Assembly (NCBI GenBank): GCA_902583635.1
Contig: CACHWJ010000001.1
Location: 62,001-126,000, forward strand
Reading direction: 5' to 3'
From: an uncultured Pelagibacteraceae bacterium
GTDB taxonomy: Bacteria; Pseudomonadota; Alphaproteobacteria; Pelagibacterales; Pelagibacteraceae
DNA length: 64,000 nucleotides
Under the pieces are notes generated by a model that ran no database searches, was not told the DNA's origin, and worked only from the letters and a program-made list of their open reading frames with translations. Position numbers and translations under genes: made by a program. Each line of letters opens with the position of its first letter. Within the stretch, counting starts at the first letter, position 1. Of the stretch, positions 39,471 through 48,435 are shown one piece after another.

Positions 39471-39499
39471 TTGACGACGAGTTGTAAAACCCATAATAT
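39471..39499 (+). promoter_or_regulatory. Promoter of the dcw cluster
   Basis: TTGACG (39471-39476) and TATAAT-like TAATAT (39494-39499) are separated by 17 bp, close to the sigma-70 consensus. The -10 lies inside the MraZ box array, so MraZ binding would block the polymerase. The 128 bp between rnpB and this promoter hold nothing else I recognise. Confidence 0.7.
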
Positions 39500-39523
39500 C
39501 CCATAAATTCCCATTATATGGGA
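39489..39523 (-). promoter_or_regulatory. MraZ-box operator (TGGGN repeats)
   Basis: Read on the minus strand there are three TGGGN repeats at exact 10-bp steps (plus-strand ACCCA 39489-39493, TCCCA 39499-39503, TCCCA 39509-39513). A fourth TGGGA follows in inverted orientation at 39519-39523. TGGGN repeats spaced 10 bp are the known target of MraZ, which represses its own operon in studied bacteria. They overlap the -10 and the start region. Confidence 0.75.
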
Positions 39524-39542
39524 ATAAAGGAATTTATGTTTT

Positions 39543-40001
39543 ATGTTTTTATCAACATACGAAAACAAATTAGACAAAAAAGGGAGAGTATCTGTGCCTG
39601 CTAGTTTTAGGTCACACTTATCAAATCTAGGTTACAATGGAGTAATTTGTTATCCCTCTTTTAATAATTCTTCAATAGAAGCATGTTCCCAAGACAGAAT
39701 TGAAAAAATTTCTTCGGTAATTGACTCTTTAAATCCTTTTGAGGAAAAAAGGGATTATTTTGCTACATCTATTTTAGCTGAAAGTATTAATTTACAATTT
39801 GATAATGAAGGCAGAATATCACTTCCATCTAAATTACTAAAACACGCCAAAATTAAAAGTAGCATTTTGTTTGTTGGACAAGGTCAAACTTTTCAAATAT
39901 GGGAACCAACAGCATTTGAAAAATTTAAGGTAAATGCAAGAAAAAAAGCGAATATTAATCGAGCTAATCTTAAATGGGAGCTTCAACAAAACAAACAATA
40001 G
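39543..40001 (+). CDS. mraZ: Transcriptional regulator MraZ
   Basis: 152-residue DNA-binding protein with two AbrB-like (SpoVT/AbrB) repeats, at about 5-50 (FLSTYENKLDKKGRVSVPASFR) and 77-122 (SINLQFDNEGRISLPSKLLKHA). MraZ forms rings and binds TGGGN repeats in its own promoter, here seen 20-54 bp upstream of the start. First gene of the dcw cluster, 10 bp before ftsZ. The ATG at 39543 gives the conserved start MFLSTYENKLD; an upstream ATG at 39536 is out of frame. Confidence 0.95.
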   Translation: MFLSTYENKLDKKGRVSVPASFRSHLSNLGYNGVICYPSFNNSSIEACSQDRIEKISSVIDSLNPFEEKRDYFATSILAESINLQFDNEGRISLPSKLLKHAKIKSSILFVGQGQTFQIWEPTAFEKFKVNARKKANINRANLKWELQQNKQ

Positions 40002-40011
40002 GGGATAAAAG

Positions 40012-41493
40012 ATGACAATTAACTTTAAAGCACCAGAGATAAAAGAACTTCAGCCACGATTACTAGTTTTAGGAGTTGGTGGTGCTGGAGGAAATGCAAT
40101 AAATGAAATGATTGAAAATAATATGCAAGGAGTAGAGTTTATTGCAGTCAATACTGATGCTCAAGACTTAAAGCTAAGTAAAGCAAAATCTAGAATTCAA
40201 ATAGGTTTAAATCTAACAAAAGGTTTGGGTGCAGGTGCAAAACTTGATATTGGACAAGCTGCTGCTGACGAGTCTTTAAATGAAATTGTAAACACTCTAC
40301 AAGGTGCAAATATGGTTTTTATCGCTGCCGGTATGGGAGGTGGAACAGGCACTGGTGCTGCTCATGTTATTGCAAGAGCTGCCAAAGAATTAAATATTTT
40401 AACGGTTGGTGTTGTGACTCTTCCATTTTTATATGAAGGCCCCTCTAGAATGAGAAGAGCTCAACATGGTCTAGAAGAATTACGAAAACACGTTGATACG
40501 ATTATTGTTATTCCTAATCAAAACCTTTTTAAAATAGCTAACGAACAAACAACATTTGAAGAGTCTTTTAATCTTTCAAATAACGTTTTAATGCATGGCG
40601 TCCAAAGTGTTACAGATTTGATGGTAAGGCCTGGTATAATTAATTTAGATTTTGCTGATGTTGAAACTGTTATGGCTTCAATGGGTAAAGCAATGATGGG
40701 AACAGGAGAAGCTGAAGGTGAAGGTCGAGCAATGCAAGCTACAGAAATGGCAATTAACAATCCTTTAATAGATGATTATACGTTAAAGGGAGCTAGAGGT
40801 TTATTGGTGAACATTACAGGTGGTAAAGATCTAAAACTTTTTGAAGTTGACGAAGTGGTGAATAAAATTAGATCTGAGGTTGATACTGAGGCAGAGGTAA
40901 TAATTGGAGCAATAACAGATGCAGAGCTTGAAGGTAAAATTAGAGTTTCAATTGTTGCAACTTCACTTGATGGTCAACAACCAGAGTCAAAATCAGTTGT
41001 AAATATGGTCCATAGAATTCATAATCGAAACCCTGGTTATTCAGATTTTTCTAATATTGGATCATCTGCATCTTTTAATTTTTCAAACACAACATCATCA
41101 AGTCCAATTACACATGGTGCAAATGCTTTGAAGCTTGAAAATGAAATAGTTCAGGAGCAACAAAGCGACACAACTCAAACAAATGTTACAAATGAAGAGG
41201 TTCTGCAAAGCTCAAATAATGAGACAGAAAGCATTATCGAAGACGTATCGGTAAATGAGATGGAGAAATCTTTTACACAAGAAGCTTTTGAGACAAAAGA
41301 TGAGACTAATGTGTCAAAAAATGTCGAGGAAGATGTTTCAAACGATTTAAAAGAATTTGGAGTAGATTCAGACTCTCCTGATTTATTTAGCTCTGAGACA
41401 GAAAATTCTAGTCCAGAAGATTTATTGTCCTCTGAAAGAGAAGAAGAGGATGATCTTGAAATACCAGCATTCTTGAGAAGACAAAAAAATTAA
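40012..41493 (+). CDS. ftsZ: Cell division protein FtsZ
   Basis: 493-residue tubulin-like GTPase that builds the division ring. The N-terminal GTPase domain has LGVGGAGGNAINEM (20-33) and the tubulin signature GMGGGTGTGAA (107-117). The T7 loop region is seen in the LDFADVETVM segment. The C-terminal linker (about 340-475) is acidic and low complexity, and the protein ends in the conserved tail DDLEIPAFLRRQKN used to bind FtsA and other partners. It lies directly behind mraZ at the head of the cluster, whereas ftsZ normally follows ftsA at the tail. Confidence 0.97.
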   Translation: MTINFKAPEIKELQPRLLVLGVGGAGGNAINEMIENNMQGVEFIAVNTDAQDLKLSKAKSRIQIGLNLTKGLGAGAKLDIGQAAADESLNEIVNTLQGANMVFIAAGMGGGTGTGAAHVIARAAKELNILTVGVVTLPFLYEGPSRMRRAQHGLEELRKHVDTIIVIPNQNLFKIANEQTTFEESFNLSNNVLMHGVQSVTDLMVRPGIINLDFADVETVMASMGKAMMGTGEAEGEGRAMQATEMAINNPLIDDYTLKGARGLLVNITGGKDLKLFEVDEVVNKIRSEVDTEAEVIIGAITDAELEGKIRVSIVATSLDGQQPESKSVVNMVHRIHNRNPGYSDFSNIGSSASFNFSNTTSSSPITHGANALKLENEIVQEQQSDTTQTNVTNEEVLQSSNNETESIIEDVSVNEMEKSFTQEAFETKDETNVSKNVEEDVSNDLKEFGVDSDSPDLFSSETENSSPEDLLSSEREEEDDLEIPAFLRRQKN

Positions 41494-41511
41494 TGGTCTT
41501 CAAAGAAATAA

Positions 41512-42522
41512 ATGGACGCCGCCATAACATCGAAAATGCAAAAGCATTATCCGGTGTTGCTAAAAGAAATTATTAGCATTATTTCCCCTCAATATGGCGG
41601 CACATTTATTGATTGCACCTTTGGTCAAGGAGGATATTCAAATAAAATCCTAGAATTTGATAAAACTAAAGTAATTGCTTTAGACAGAGATCATGAAAGT
41701 AAAAAAATTGCATTAAAATTAGAACAAAAATTTAATGATAGGTTTAAGTTTAAAAACATAAAATTTAGTCAATTAAATAATCTAAAACTAAAAAATGAAA
41801 ACATTAAAGGTGTTATATTTGATTTAGGATATTCTTATACTCAAATAAAAGATCCAAATAAGGGATTATCTTTCGACTCAGTTGGCAAATTAAATATGCA
41901 ACTAGGTTTAAATTCTTTTTCAGCTGAAGACGCAATAAACAAACTAGACCAAAAAGAATTGGAAAAAATTTTTAAGTTTTTTGGCGATGAGAAAGAAGGG
42001 AAGCATATAGCTAAAAATATTGTTAAATCGAGAATTAAAAAAAAAATAGATACCCAAGATCTGGTTAAAATAATTGATAATTCAAAAAGAAGGAAAAACT
42101 TTAGAATTAATAATTCAACAAAATCATTTCAAGCTTTAAGAATATTTGTTAATAAAGAGATTAGTGAATTGATTTATGGATTGATAAATGCTGCAAAAAT
42201 TCTTAAAAAAGATGGTGTTTTAGCAGTAGTAACATTTCATTCTTTGGAAGATAAAATAGTTAAATATTTTTTTAAAGGTCTTTCAGAAAATAAAAGTATT
42301 TCTAGATATAGTCCTTTAACTGAACAAAAAGAGACACTATTTGATTTAATTAAAAAAAAACCAATTATACCAAATGATAAGGAGTTAAATGAAAACCCTG
42401 CCTCAAGATCTGCAAAGTTGAGATATGCAATAAAAAAAACTGACTTCTTCGATTTTGAAACTGATATTGAAAAACGATTTAAAAATTTAATTGAAATAGA
42501 AAATTTTGGAGAAAAATTGTGA
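41512..42522 (+). CDS. rsmH: 16S rRNA (cytosine-1402-N4) methyltransferase
   Basis: 336-residue RsmH (MraW). Signature stretches are [22 protein letters not shown] (AdoMet motif), VIFDLGYS, the segment [27 protein letters not shown] and [10 protein letters not shown]. The ATG at 41512 is given, but a second in-frame ATG at 41536 (MQKHYPVLL) matches the usual N-terminus and may be the true start. A GC-rich inverted repeat, GCCGCCATA (41518-41526) and TATGGCGGC (41593-41601), flanks this second start. It is 18 bp after ftsZ and overlaps ftsL by 3 bp. Confidence 0.95.
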   Translation: MDAAITSKMQKHYPVLLKEIISIISPQYGGTFIDCTFGQGGYSNKILEFDKTKVIALDRDHESKKIALKLEQKFNDRFKFKNIKFSQLNNLKLKNENIKGVIFDLGYSYTQIKDPNKGLSFDSVGKLNMQLGLNSFSAEDAINKLDQKELEKIFKFFGDEKEGKHIAKNIVKSRIKKKIDTQDLVKIIDNSKRRKNFRINNSTKSFQALRIFVNKEISELIYGLINAAKILKKDGVLAVVTFHSLEDKIVKYFFKGLSENKSISRYSPLTEQKETLFDLIKKKPIIPNDKELNENPASRSAKLRYAIKKTDFFDFETDIEKRFKNLIEIENFGEKL

Positions 42523-42824
42523 AAAAAATTGGATTATTATCAGTCATTTTCATATTAATTTTATTCACAGCAGTAATAAAAAATACAGCCAAACAAATTG
42601 AGGACGAATTATTTACAACAAGGGAAAATTTAAGAGTATTAAAATCTGAATACGAAAATATTTTGTTAGAGCACGATTATCTAAGCTCTGCTGAAAAACT
42701 ATTGGAATTTCAATCTTTGTATTTTGAGGATCAACTAATTCAAAAAAGTATAAAAAATATCAAAATCTATAATATTTCTGAAAATCGAAAAAGTATTAAG
42801 GAGCTAAAAATAATCCTGGAATAA
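42519..42824 (+). CDS. ftsL: Cell division protein FtsL
   Basis: 101-residue bitopic membrane protein. It has a short cytoplasmic start, one membrane helix (about 4-20, [17 protein letters not shown]) and a periplasmic coiled coil ([29 protein letters not shown]), the standard FtsL layout. Sequence is poorly conserved in this family, so position between rsmH and ftsI is a large part of the call. The GTG start overlaps the rsmH stop (GTGA), and its own TAA overlaps the ftsI start (TAATG). FtsL works with FtsQ and FtsB to activate FtsWI; no ftsB is seen here. Confidence 0.85.
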   Translation: MKKIGLLSVIFILILFTAVIKNTAKQIEDELFTTRENLRVLKSEYENILLEHDYLSSAEKLLEFQSLYFEDQLIQKSIKNIKIYNISENRKSIKELKIILE

Positions 42825-44509
42825 TGATAAAGTCTAAATCAAATTTAACAATAGCAGATCATGAAAATGATTTTACATATAAAAAGAAAAAAACTGGACT
42901 AAATATTCAATTTAATAGAGTTGCCTTTATTTTTTTCATTTTTTTTATAATTTATACGATTTACTCTATTCATTTAATAAAACTTGGTACACGTTATATA
43001 AAAGTGGATAAAACAAGCTATCCTTCAGTTCATGACAAACTTTATAGAGCTGATATTGTTGATATTAACGGCAATTATTTAGCAAAAACAGTAAACTCAA
43101 TTGATATTGGTTTAAAAACTTCAGAAGTTATAAATCAAAAAAAATTATTACTCAGTTTAAATTTAATTTTTCCAGATAAAGATTTTAATGAAATTGAAAA
43201 AAAAATAAATCAAAAAAAATTTTTTTATCTTGAAAAAAAAGTCTCTGAGGAAAATTATGAAAAATTGATGAAACTCGGAGATAAGTCCTTGAAACCTGAG
43301 GAAAAAGTTTTAAGGATATACCCACAAAAAAATCTTTTTAGCCATATTATTGGTCAAATAGATAATGATAATATTGGAATTTCAGGATTAGAGAAATCTT
43401 TAAATGAACTTCTAATAAAATCTAGAAAACCTGTCAAGTTGACAGTTGATAAAGATCTCCAATTCCTTATTCGTGAAGAATTAACCAAGTATCAAAAAAT
43501 TTTTAAAAGTAAGGGAAGTGCTTCAATTTTAATGGATATTCATAATGGAAATATTTTGTCTTTAGTCTCATTACCTGACTTCGATCCCAATAAAAGACAA
43601 AATTTAACTGATATAAATTATATAAACAGAGTAACGAAAGGGACATATGAGTTAGGTTCAGTGTTTAAGGCATTTACATTTGCAAGTGCGTTAGACGAAA
43701 AATTAATTAAACCAGAAACTGAATTTTTAGATCTTCCAAAATCAATCAATTGTTACGGCTTCCCAATAAGAGAATATGATAATAAAATTCCATCTGATTT
43801 AACCGCAGAACAAATTTTTATAAGATCTGGAAATATTGGTTCAGTAAGAATTGCTCAAAAAGTTGGTCCAGAAAAATTCAAGTCATTTTTAGAAAAAATA
43901 GGGGTTCTTACTGATATTCAGTTCGATATAGAAGAGGTGGCACCTCAAAAAAATTATAATTTTGGAAAATGTAAATTAGCAACAGCATCTTTTGGTCATG
44001 GAGTAGCTACAACAATTCTCCAACTTGCTAAAGGTTATGCAATTTTGTCTAATGGTGGATTTGATGTAAAACCAACTCTTCTTCAAAGTAGTAGTGAAAA
44101 TGTTGTGAAAAATAAATTATTAAATGATGGTGTCTCAGAACAAGTTGTAGATGCTCTTCGAAAAATAGTTAGTACAGAAGAAGGAACTGCAAAATTTGCA
44201 GATGTAGAATATTTTAAAATAGGTGGAAAAACAGGAACCGCAGATCAACCTAAAGATGGAGCATACTCAGAGGCTAAAATAAATACTTTTGCATCTATAT
44301 TCCCTACTTCAAACCCTCAATATGTATTTATAGTAATGTTAGACACCCCACAAAAAGCGAAAGACTATTATTATAGATATAGACATAGAAAAGGTGGATG
44401 GAAAGGAACTTTATATAACACTGCTGGTTGGACTTCTGTAGAGGTAGCAGGCAAGATTATAGATAAAGTTGGGCCTATTTTAGCCACAAAATATATAGAA
44501 ATTAAATAA
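42824..44509 (+). CDS. ftsI: Peptidoglycan transpeptidase FtsI (PBP3)
   Basis: 561-residue septal class B penicillin-binding protein. It has a short cytoplasmic tail, one membrane helix (about 31-52), an N-terminal pedestal domain, and the transpeptidase domain with the active-site SxxK in GSVFKAFT, SxN-like RSGNIG and KTGT in GGKTGTADQ. It makes septal cross-links with the glycosyltransferase FtsW encoded further down. One-base overlap with ftsL; 2 bp before the murE-murF gene. Confidence 0.95.
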   Translation: MIKSKSNLTIADHENDFTYKKKKTGLNIQFNRVAFIFFIFFIIYTIYSIHLIKLGTRYIKVDKTSYPSVHDKLYRADIVDINGNYLAKTVNSIDIGLKTSEVINQKKLLLSLNLIFPDKDFNEIEKKINQKKFFYLEKKVSEENYEKLMKLGDKSLKPEEKVLRIYPQKNLFSHIIGQIDNDNIGISGLEKSLNELLIKSRKPVKLTVDKDLQFLIREELTKYQKIFKSKGSASILMDIHNGNILSLVSLPDFDPNKRQNLTDINYINRVTKGTYELGSVFKAFTFASALDEKLIKPETEFLDLPKSINCYGFPIREYDNKIPSDLTAEQIFIRSGNIGSVRIAQKVGPEKFKSFLEKIGVLTDIQFDIEEVAPQKNYNFGKCKLATASFGHGVATTILQLAKGYAILSNGGFDVKPTLLQSSSENVVKNKLLNDGVSEQVVDALRKIVSTEEGTAKFADVEYFKIGGKTGTADQPKDGAYSEAKINTFASIFPTSNPQYVFIVMLDTPQKAKDYYYRYRHRKGGWKGTLYNTAGWTSVEVAGKIIDKVGPILATKYIEIK

Positions 44510-44511
44510 TC

Positions 44512-47349
44512 ATGTTTTTAGGCGATCACTTCCAACAAATAAAAAAAAAATATCATAGCACTTTTTTTTCTGGGATTTGTTTTGACCATAGAAAAATAAA
44601 AAAAAATTATATTTTTTTTGCAATCAAAGGAAATAATTTAGACGGTAATAATTTTATACCATCAGTTATAAAAAAAGGTTGTAAAATAATTGTTACTGAG
44701 AAAAATTTTAAAGAATGGAAAAACGGTGTTTTATTTATTCATACAAACAACATAAGAAAATTACTAGCTCAAATTTCTTTCAGTATTTTTAAAAAAAAGC
44801 CTAACAATTTAATTGCTGTGACAGGTACGAATGGTAAATCTTCAGTTTCAAATTTTTATTATCAAATTCTACGTCTCAATAATAAAAAAGTTGCCTCTTT
44901 AGGAACATTAGGAGTGAAATCAAATAACTTTAATTTAAATTTATTTAATACAACAATTGATCCTATTTATTTAGGAAAAATTTTAAATAAATTAAAAATA
45001 AGGAAAATAGAAAATGTAATCATGGAGGCGTCAAGTCATGGATTACATCAAAATAGATTAGATGGACTCTTGTTCAATTCAGCTATATTTACTAATTTAT
45101 CCCAAGACCATTTAGACTATCACAAAAATTTTAAAAATTATCTTAATGCTAAACTTTATTTGTTTCAAAATCTGATAAAAAAAAATGGATTTGTTATAAC
45201 TGATGATAAAATACCTCAATTTAAAAAGATTAAAAATATTACTTTAAAAAAAGAATTAAAATTATTAACCCTTAAAAATAAATATTTCCAAATTTTATCC
45301 CATAATTATAAAAATGAAGCTCAAATATTAAAAATAAAACATAAAAAATTAATACATGAAATAAGAGTAAATCTTGTAGGAAAAATTCAACTAAAAAACA
45401 TTTTGATGGCTGTCATGGCAGCTTCAAAAAGCAATTTAGACTTAAAAAAAATATTTAGTGTAATTCCTAAACTATCTTCTGTTGAGGGTAGATTTGAACA
45501 AATAGGAAAAATTAAAAATAAATCTTTAGTCTTCCTTGATTACGCTCATACACCAGATGCCTTACAAACTTGTATTCTAAATATTAGAGAACAATTCCCT
45601 GACAAGCATATTTCTTTGCTCTTTGGATGCGGTGGTGACAGAGATAAAGATAAAAGATCAAAAATGGGCAAAATAGCTGATAAATATGCGGATAAAATTT
45701 ATCTTACAGATGATAATCCAAGACATGAAAGGCCTAAGAAAATTAGAAATGAGATTAAAACGGGTATAAAAAAAAGTCAAATTATTGAAATTTCTAATAG
45801 AAAAGAAGCAATTGTAAAAGCAATAAATAACTTAAATACTGGAAATATTTTAATCGTTGCAGGCAAAGGCCATGAAAAAACTCAGCAGATTGGTAATAGA
45901 AAAGTTTTTTTATCAGATAGGCAAATAATTTTAAGTTCAATTAAAAAAAAGAACTTTAAATTATCTAAAAATTTAAAATTGAATATTTTTAATGAAAGAT
46001 TTGATCAAAATATTCTATCATCTAAATCAGTAATTAATAAAGCCAGCATAAACTCCAAGAGTATTAAAAAAAATGATATTTTTTTTGCAATTAAAGGAAA
46101 AAAAAATGATGGTAATAAATTTGTTGAACAAGCAATTCAAAATAAAGCGTCAATAACCGTAGTAAATAAAATTCAAAAGAAACTACCTATTAATAAACAA
46201 GCATGCTCAACAAACCCTTTAGGTTTGCTTACAGAAACAGCAAAAATTTTTAGGAAAAATATTTCTACAAATATTATTGCCATAACTGGCAGTTGTGGAA
46301 AAACATCTTTAAAGGAATTGTTGGGTGACACTTTAAATAAAGTATCTAAAACAACTATTTCTCCAAAATCATATAATAATAAATATGGTGTTCCCTTAAG
46401 CCTTTTTAATATAAATCAAAATGATGATTATGGTATTATCGAAGTTGGAATGGATAAAAAAGGAGAAATAGATCAACTCTCAAAAATTATTCAACCTGAT
46501 ATAAGTGTAATCACAAATATTAATTACGCACATGCCAAAAATTTTAAAAACTTAAGACAAATAGCTTTAGCAAAAGCTGAAATAATTGATAATACTAAAG
46601 ATAATGGCTATATAGTCCTTAACGCTGATGATGCCTTTTTTATTTTACACAAGAAAATAGCACTTAAAAAAAAAATCAAAGTATTATCTTTTGGAATAAA
46701 AAACCAATATGCAGATGTTAAACTACATAATATTATAAAATTCAAAAAAAAATACAAAATCTGTATTAAAATAAATAAAATTAAAAAAAATTTTATAGTT
46801 TCAAATGATTTCCAAAATTATATTTATAACATTTTAGCAGCATTAACTGTTAAAAGTGTTTTCATTAATATTTTAAAATTGGATAAAAATATATTTCTAA
46901 ATTTTAGAACTCCAGAGGGAAGGGGGGATATCAAAAAAATTAAAGTGAATAAAAAAATTATAAACTTAATTGATGAAAGTTATAATTCAAATCCATTGTC
47001 ATTAAAGACTGCAATATTAAATTATGACAAGATCAAAGCAAAAAAGGCTAAAAAGTATCTTATACTTGGTGATATGTTGGAGCTGGGGCGTCATTCAAAA
47101 AAACTTCATGAATCTATAGCACCAGTAATTAATAGAACAAATATTGATAAAGTTTTTGTCAAAGGAAAGCAAATTTCTTTATTATATAATAAAATTTCTA
47201 ATCTTAAAAAAGGCTCAGTTTTAAAAAATAAATTCCAAATAAACGATCTGATTGAAAATAACTTTGATAATGATGATTTCTTAATGATAAAGGCCTCAAA
47301 TGCGACAGGTTTCAATAAGATAGTAAAAGAATTAAAAGGTACAAATTAA
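44512..47349 (+). CDS. murE/murF: Bifunctional MurE-MurF fusion ligase
   Basis: 945 residues carrying two complete Mur ligases in one frame. Residues 1 to about 480 are MurE: ATP motif AVTGTNGKSSV, EASSHGLHQNRLDG, FTNLSQDHLDYHK, and DDNPRHE near 401, the signature of the meso-diaminopimelate-adding enzyme. Residues from about 490 are MurF: DIFFAIKGKKNDGNKF, ATP motif ITGSCGKTSLKELLG, EVGMDKKGEID, NINYAHAKNF and LIDESYNSNPLSLK. Together they add meso-DAP and then D-Ala-D-Ala to the UDP-MurNAc peptide. No stop or frameshift lies between them. mraY begins immediately after the stop codon. Confidence 0.95.
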   Translation: MFLGDHFQQIKKKYHSTFFSGICFDHRKIKKNYIFFAIKGNNLDGNNFIPSVIKKGCKIIVTEKNFKEWKNGVLFIHTNNIRKLLAQISFSIFKKKPNNLIAVTGTNGKSSVSNFYYQILRLNNKKVASLGTLGVKSNNFNLNLFNTTIDPIYLGKILNKLKIRKIENVIMEASSHGLHQNRLDGLLFNSAIFTNLSQDHLDYHKNFKNYLNAKLYLFQNLIKKNGFVITDDKIPQFKKIKNITLKKELKLLTLKNKYFQILSHNYKNEAQILKIKHKKLIHEIRVNLVGKIQLKNILMAVMAASKSNLDLKKIFSVIPKLSSVEGRFEQIGKIKNKSLVFLDYAHTPDALQTCILNIREQFPDKHISLLFGCGGDRDKDKRSKMGKIADKYADKIYLTDDNPRHERPKKIRNEIKTGIKKSQIIEISNRKEAIVKAINNLNTGNILIVAGKGHEKTQQIGNRKVFLSDRQIILSSIKKKNFKLSKNLKLNIFNERFDQNILSSKSVINKASINSKSIKKNDIFFAIKGKKNDGNKFVEQAIQNKASITVVNKIQKKLPINKQACSTNPLGLLTETAKIFRKNISTNIIAITGSCGKTSLKELLGDTLNKVSKTTISPKSYNNKYGVPLSLFNINQNDDYGIIEVGMDKKGEIDQLSKIIQPDISVITNINYAHAKNFKNLRQIALAKAEIIDNTKDNGYIVLNADDAFFILHKKIALKKKIKVLSFGIKNQYADVKLHNIIKFKKKYKICIKINKIKKNFIVSNDFQNYIYNILAALTVKSVFINILKLDKNIFLNFRTPEGRGDIKKIKVNKKIINLIDESYNSNPLSLKTAILNYDKIKAKKAKKYLILGDMLELGRHSKKLHESIAPVINRTNIDKVFVKGKQISLLYNKISNLKKGSVLKNKFQINDLIENNFDNDDFLMIKASNATGFNKIVKELKGTN

Positions 47350-48435
47350 ATGCTTTACCAATTTTTACTTAACTTTGTTGACACATTTGGTTTTTTAAAT
47401 GTTTTCAAATACATCACTTTTAGAACTGGTTTGTCTCTATTTACATCATTAGCTATTGTCCTAATTATTGGTGGACCTTTTATTAAGTATTTTTCTAGCC
47501 AAAAAATTTTAAATCCTATTCGAGATGATGGGCCTGAAGAGCACATTGTAAAAAAAATTGGAACACCAACAATGGGTGGTGTAATTATTTTAATAGGTTT
47601 ATTAGTTTCAGTTTTGTGTTGGGGGGACTTCACAAATATAAATATTCTTTTTTGTATTTATATTGCTATTTCGTTTGGTGTTCTAGGCGCTTTTGATGAT
47701 TATAAAAAAATTAAATACAGCAATTCTTCTGGTGTATCTTCAAAATTTAAAATAATTTCTCAGATTATCTTAGCAATTATAGGAGTTTGTTTTTTTGTTT
47801 TTTATGTGGAGAATCAGAATATAACAAACTTATACTTTCCATTCTTTAAAAACTTAATTATTAATTTGGGATGGTTCTTCATACCATTCGCTGTGTTTGT
47901 TTTAATTGGTTCATCTAATGCAGTTAATTTAACTGATGGTTTAGATGGGTTAGCCACAGTTCCAGTTATTTTGGTTGCAGGATGCTTTGCATTTATAAGT
48001 TATGTAACTGGAAATATTGTTTTTTCTGATTACTTACAAATACCATACATAGAGGGTACAGGTGAAATCTCAATTTTCTGTGGAGCAATCATAGGATCTT
48101 GTTTAGGTTTTCTATGGTTCAATGCTCCACCGGCTAAAATATTTATGGGAGATACTGGATCCTTGTCCTTAGGAGGATCTCTTGGAGCGGTTGGAATAAT
48201 AACCAAACATGAAATTGTTCTTGCAATAACCGGTGGACTTTTTGTGCTCGAAGCAGTTTCTGTGATGGTTCAAGTTATTTCCTTTAAACTAACTGGAAAA
48301 CGAATTTTTAGAATGGCACCAATTCATCACCACTTTGAGAAGAAAGGTTGGCCTGAATCAACAGTAGTTATAAGATTCTGGATCATTTCTATCATTTTAG
48401 CAATGATAGGATTAGCGACTTTAAAGTTAAGATAA
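47350..48435 (+). CDS. mraY: Phospho-N-acetylmuramoyl-pentapeptide transferase
   Basis: 361-residue polytopic membrane enzyme that links UDP-MurNAc-pentapeptide to undecaprenyl phosphate, forming lipid I. About ten membrane helices are evident. Catalytic and binding motifs are KKIGTPTMGGVIIL, the Asp pair in GAFDDYKK, NLTDGLDGLA, FMGDTGSLSLGG and the C-terminal MAPIHHHFEKKGWPE. It starts at the base after the murE-murF stop and shares one base with the murD start. Confidence 0.97.
   Translation: MLYQFLLNFVDTFGFLNVFKYITFRTGLSLFTSLAIVLIIGGPFIKYFSSQKILNPIRDDGPEEHIVKKIGTPTMGGVIILIGLLVSVLCWGDFTNINILFCIYIAISFGVLGAFDDYKKIKYSNSSGVSSKFKIISQIILAIIGVCFFVFYVENQNITNLYFPFFKNLIINLGWFFIPFAVFVLIGSSNAVNLTDGLDGLATVPVILVAGCFAFISYVTGNIVFSDYLQIPYIEGTGEISIFCGAIIGSCLGFLWFNAPPAKIFMGDTGSLSLGGSLGAVGIITKHEIVLAITGGLFVLEAVSVMVQVISFKLTGKRIFRMAPIHHHFEKKGWPESTVVIRFWIISIILAMIGLATLKLR

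Noticed and set aside
40012-41493. Archaeal-type or second ftsZ acquired by transfer because of its odd location
   Set aside because: The protein is a typical bacterial FtsZ with the alphaproteobacterial tail EIPAFLRRQ and base composition like its neighbours, so relocation is a simpler reading.
42340-42360. A-runs throughout the dcw genes as possible programmed frameshift sites
   Set aside because: A-runs of 7-9 are everywhere in this AT-rich genome, and all adjacent frames are complete without shifting.
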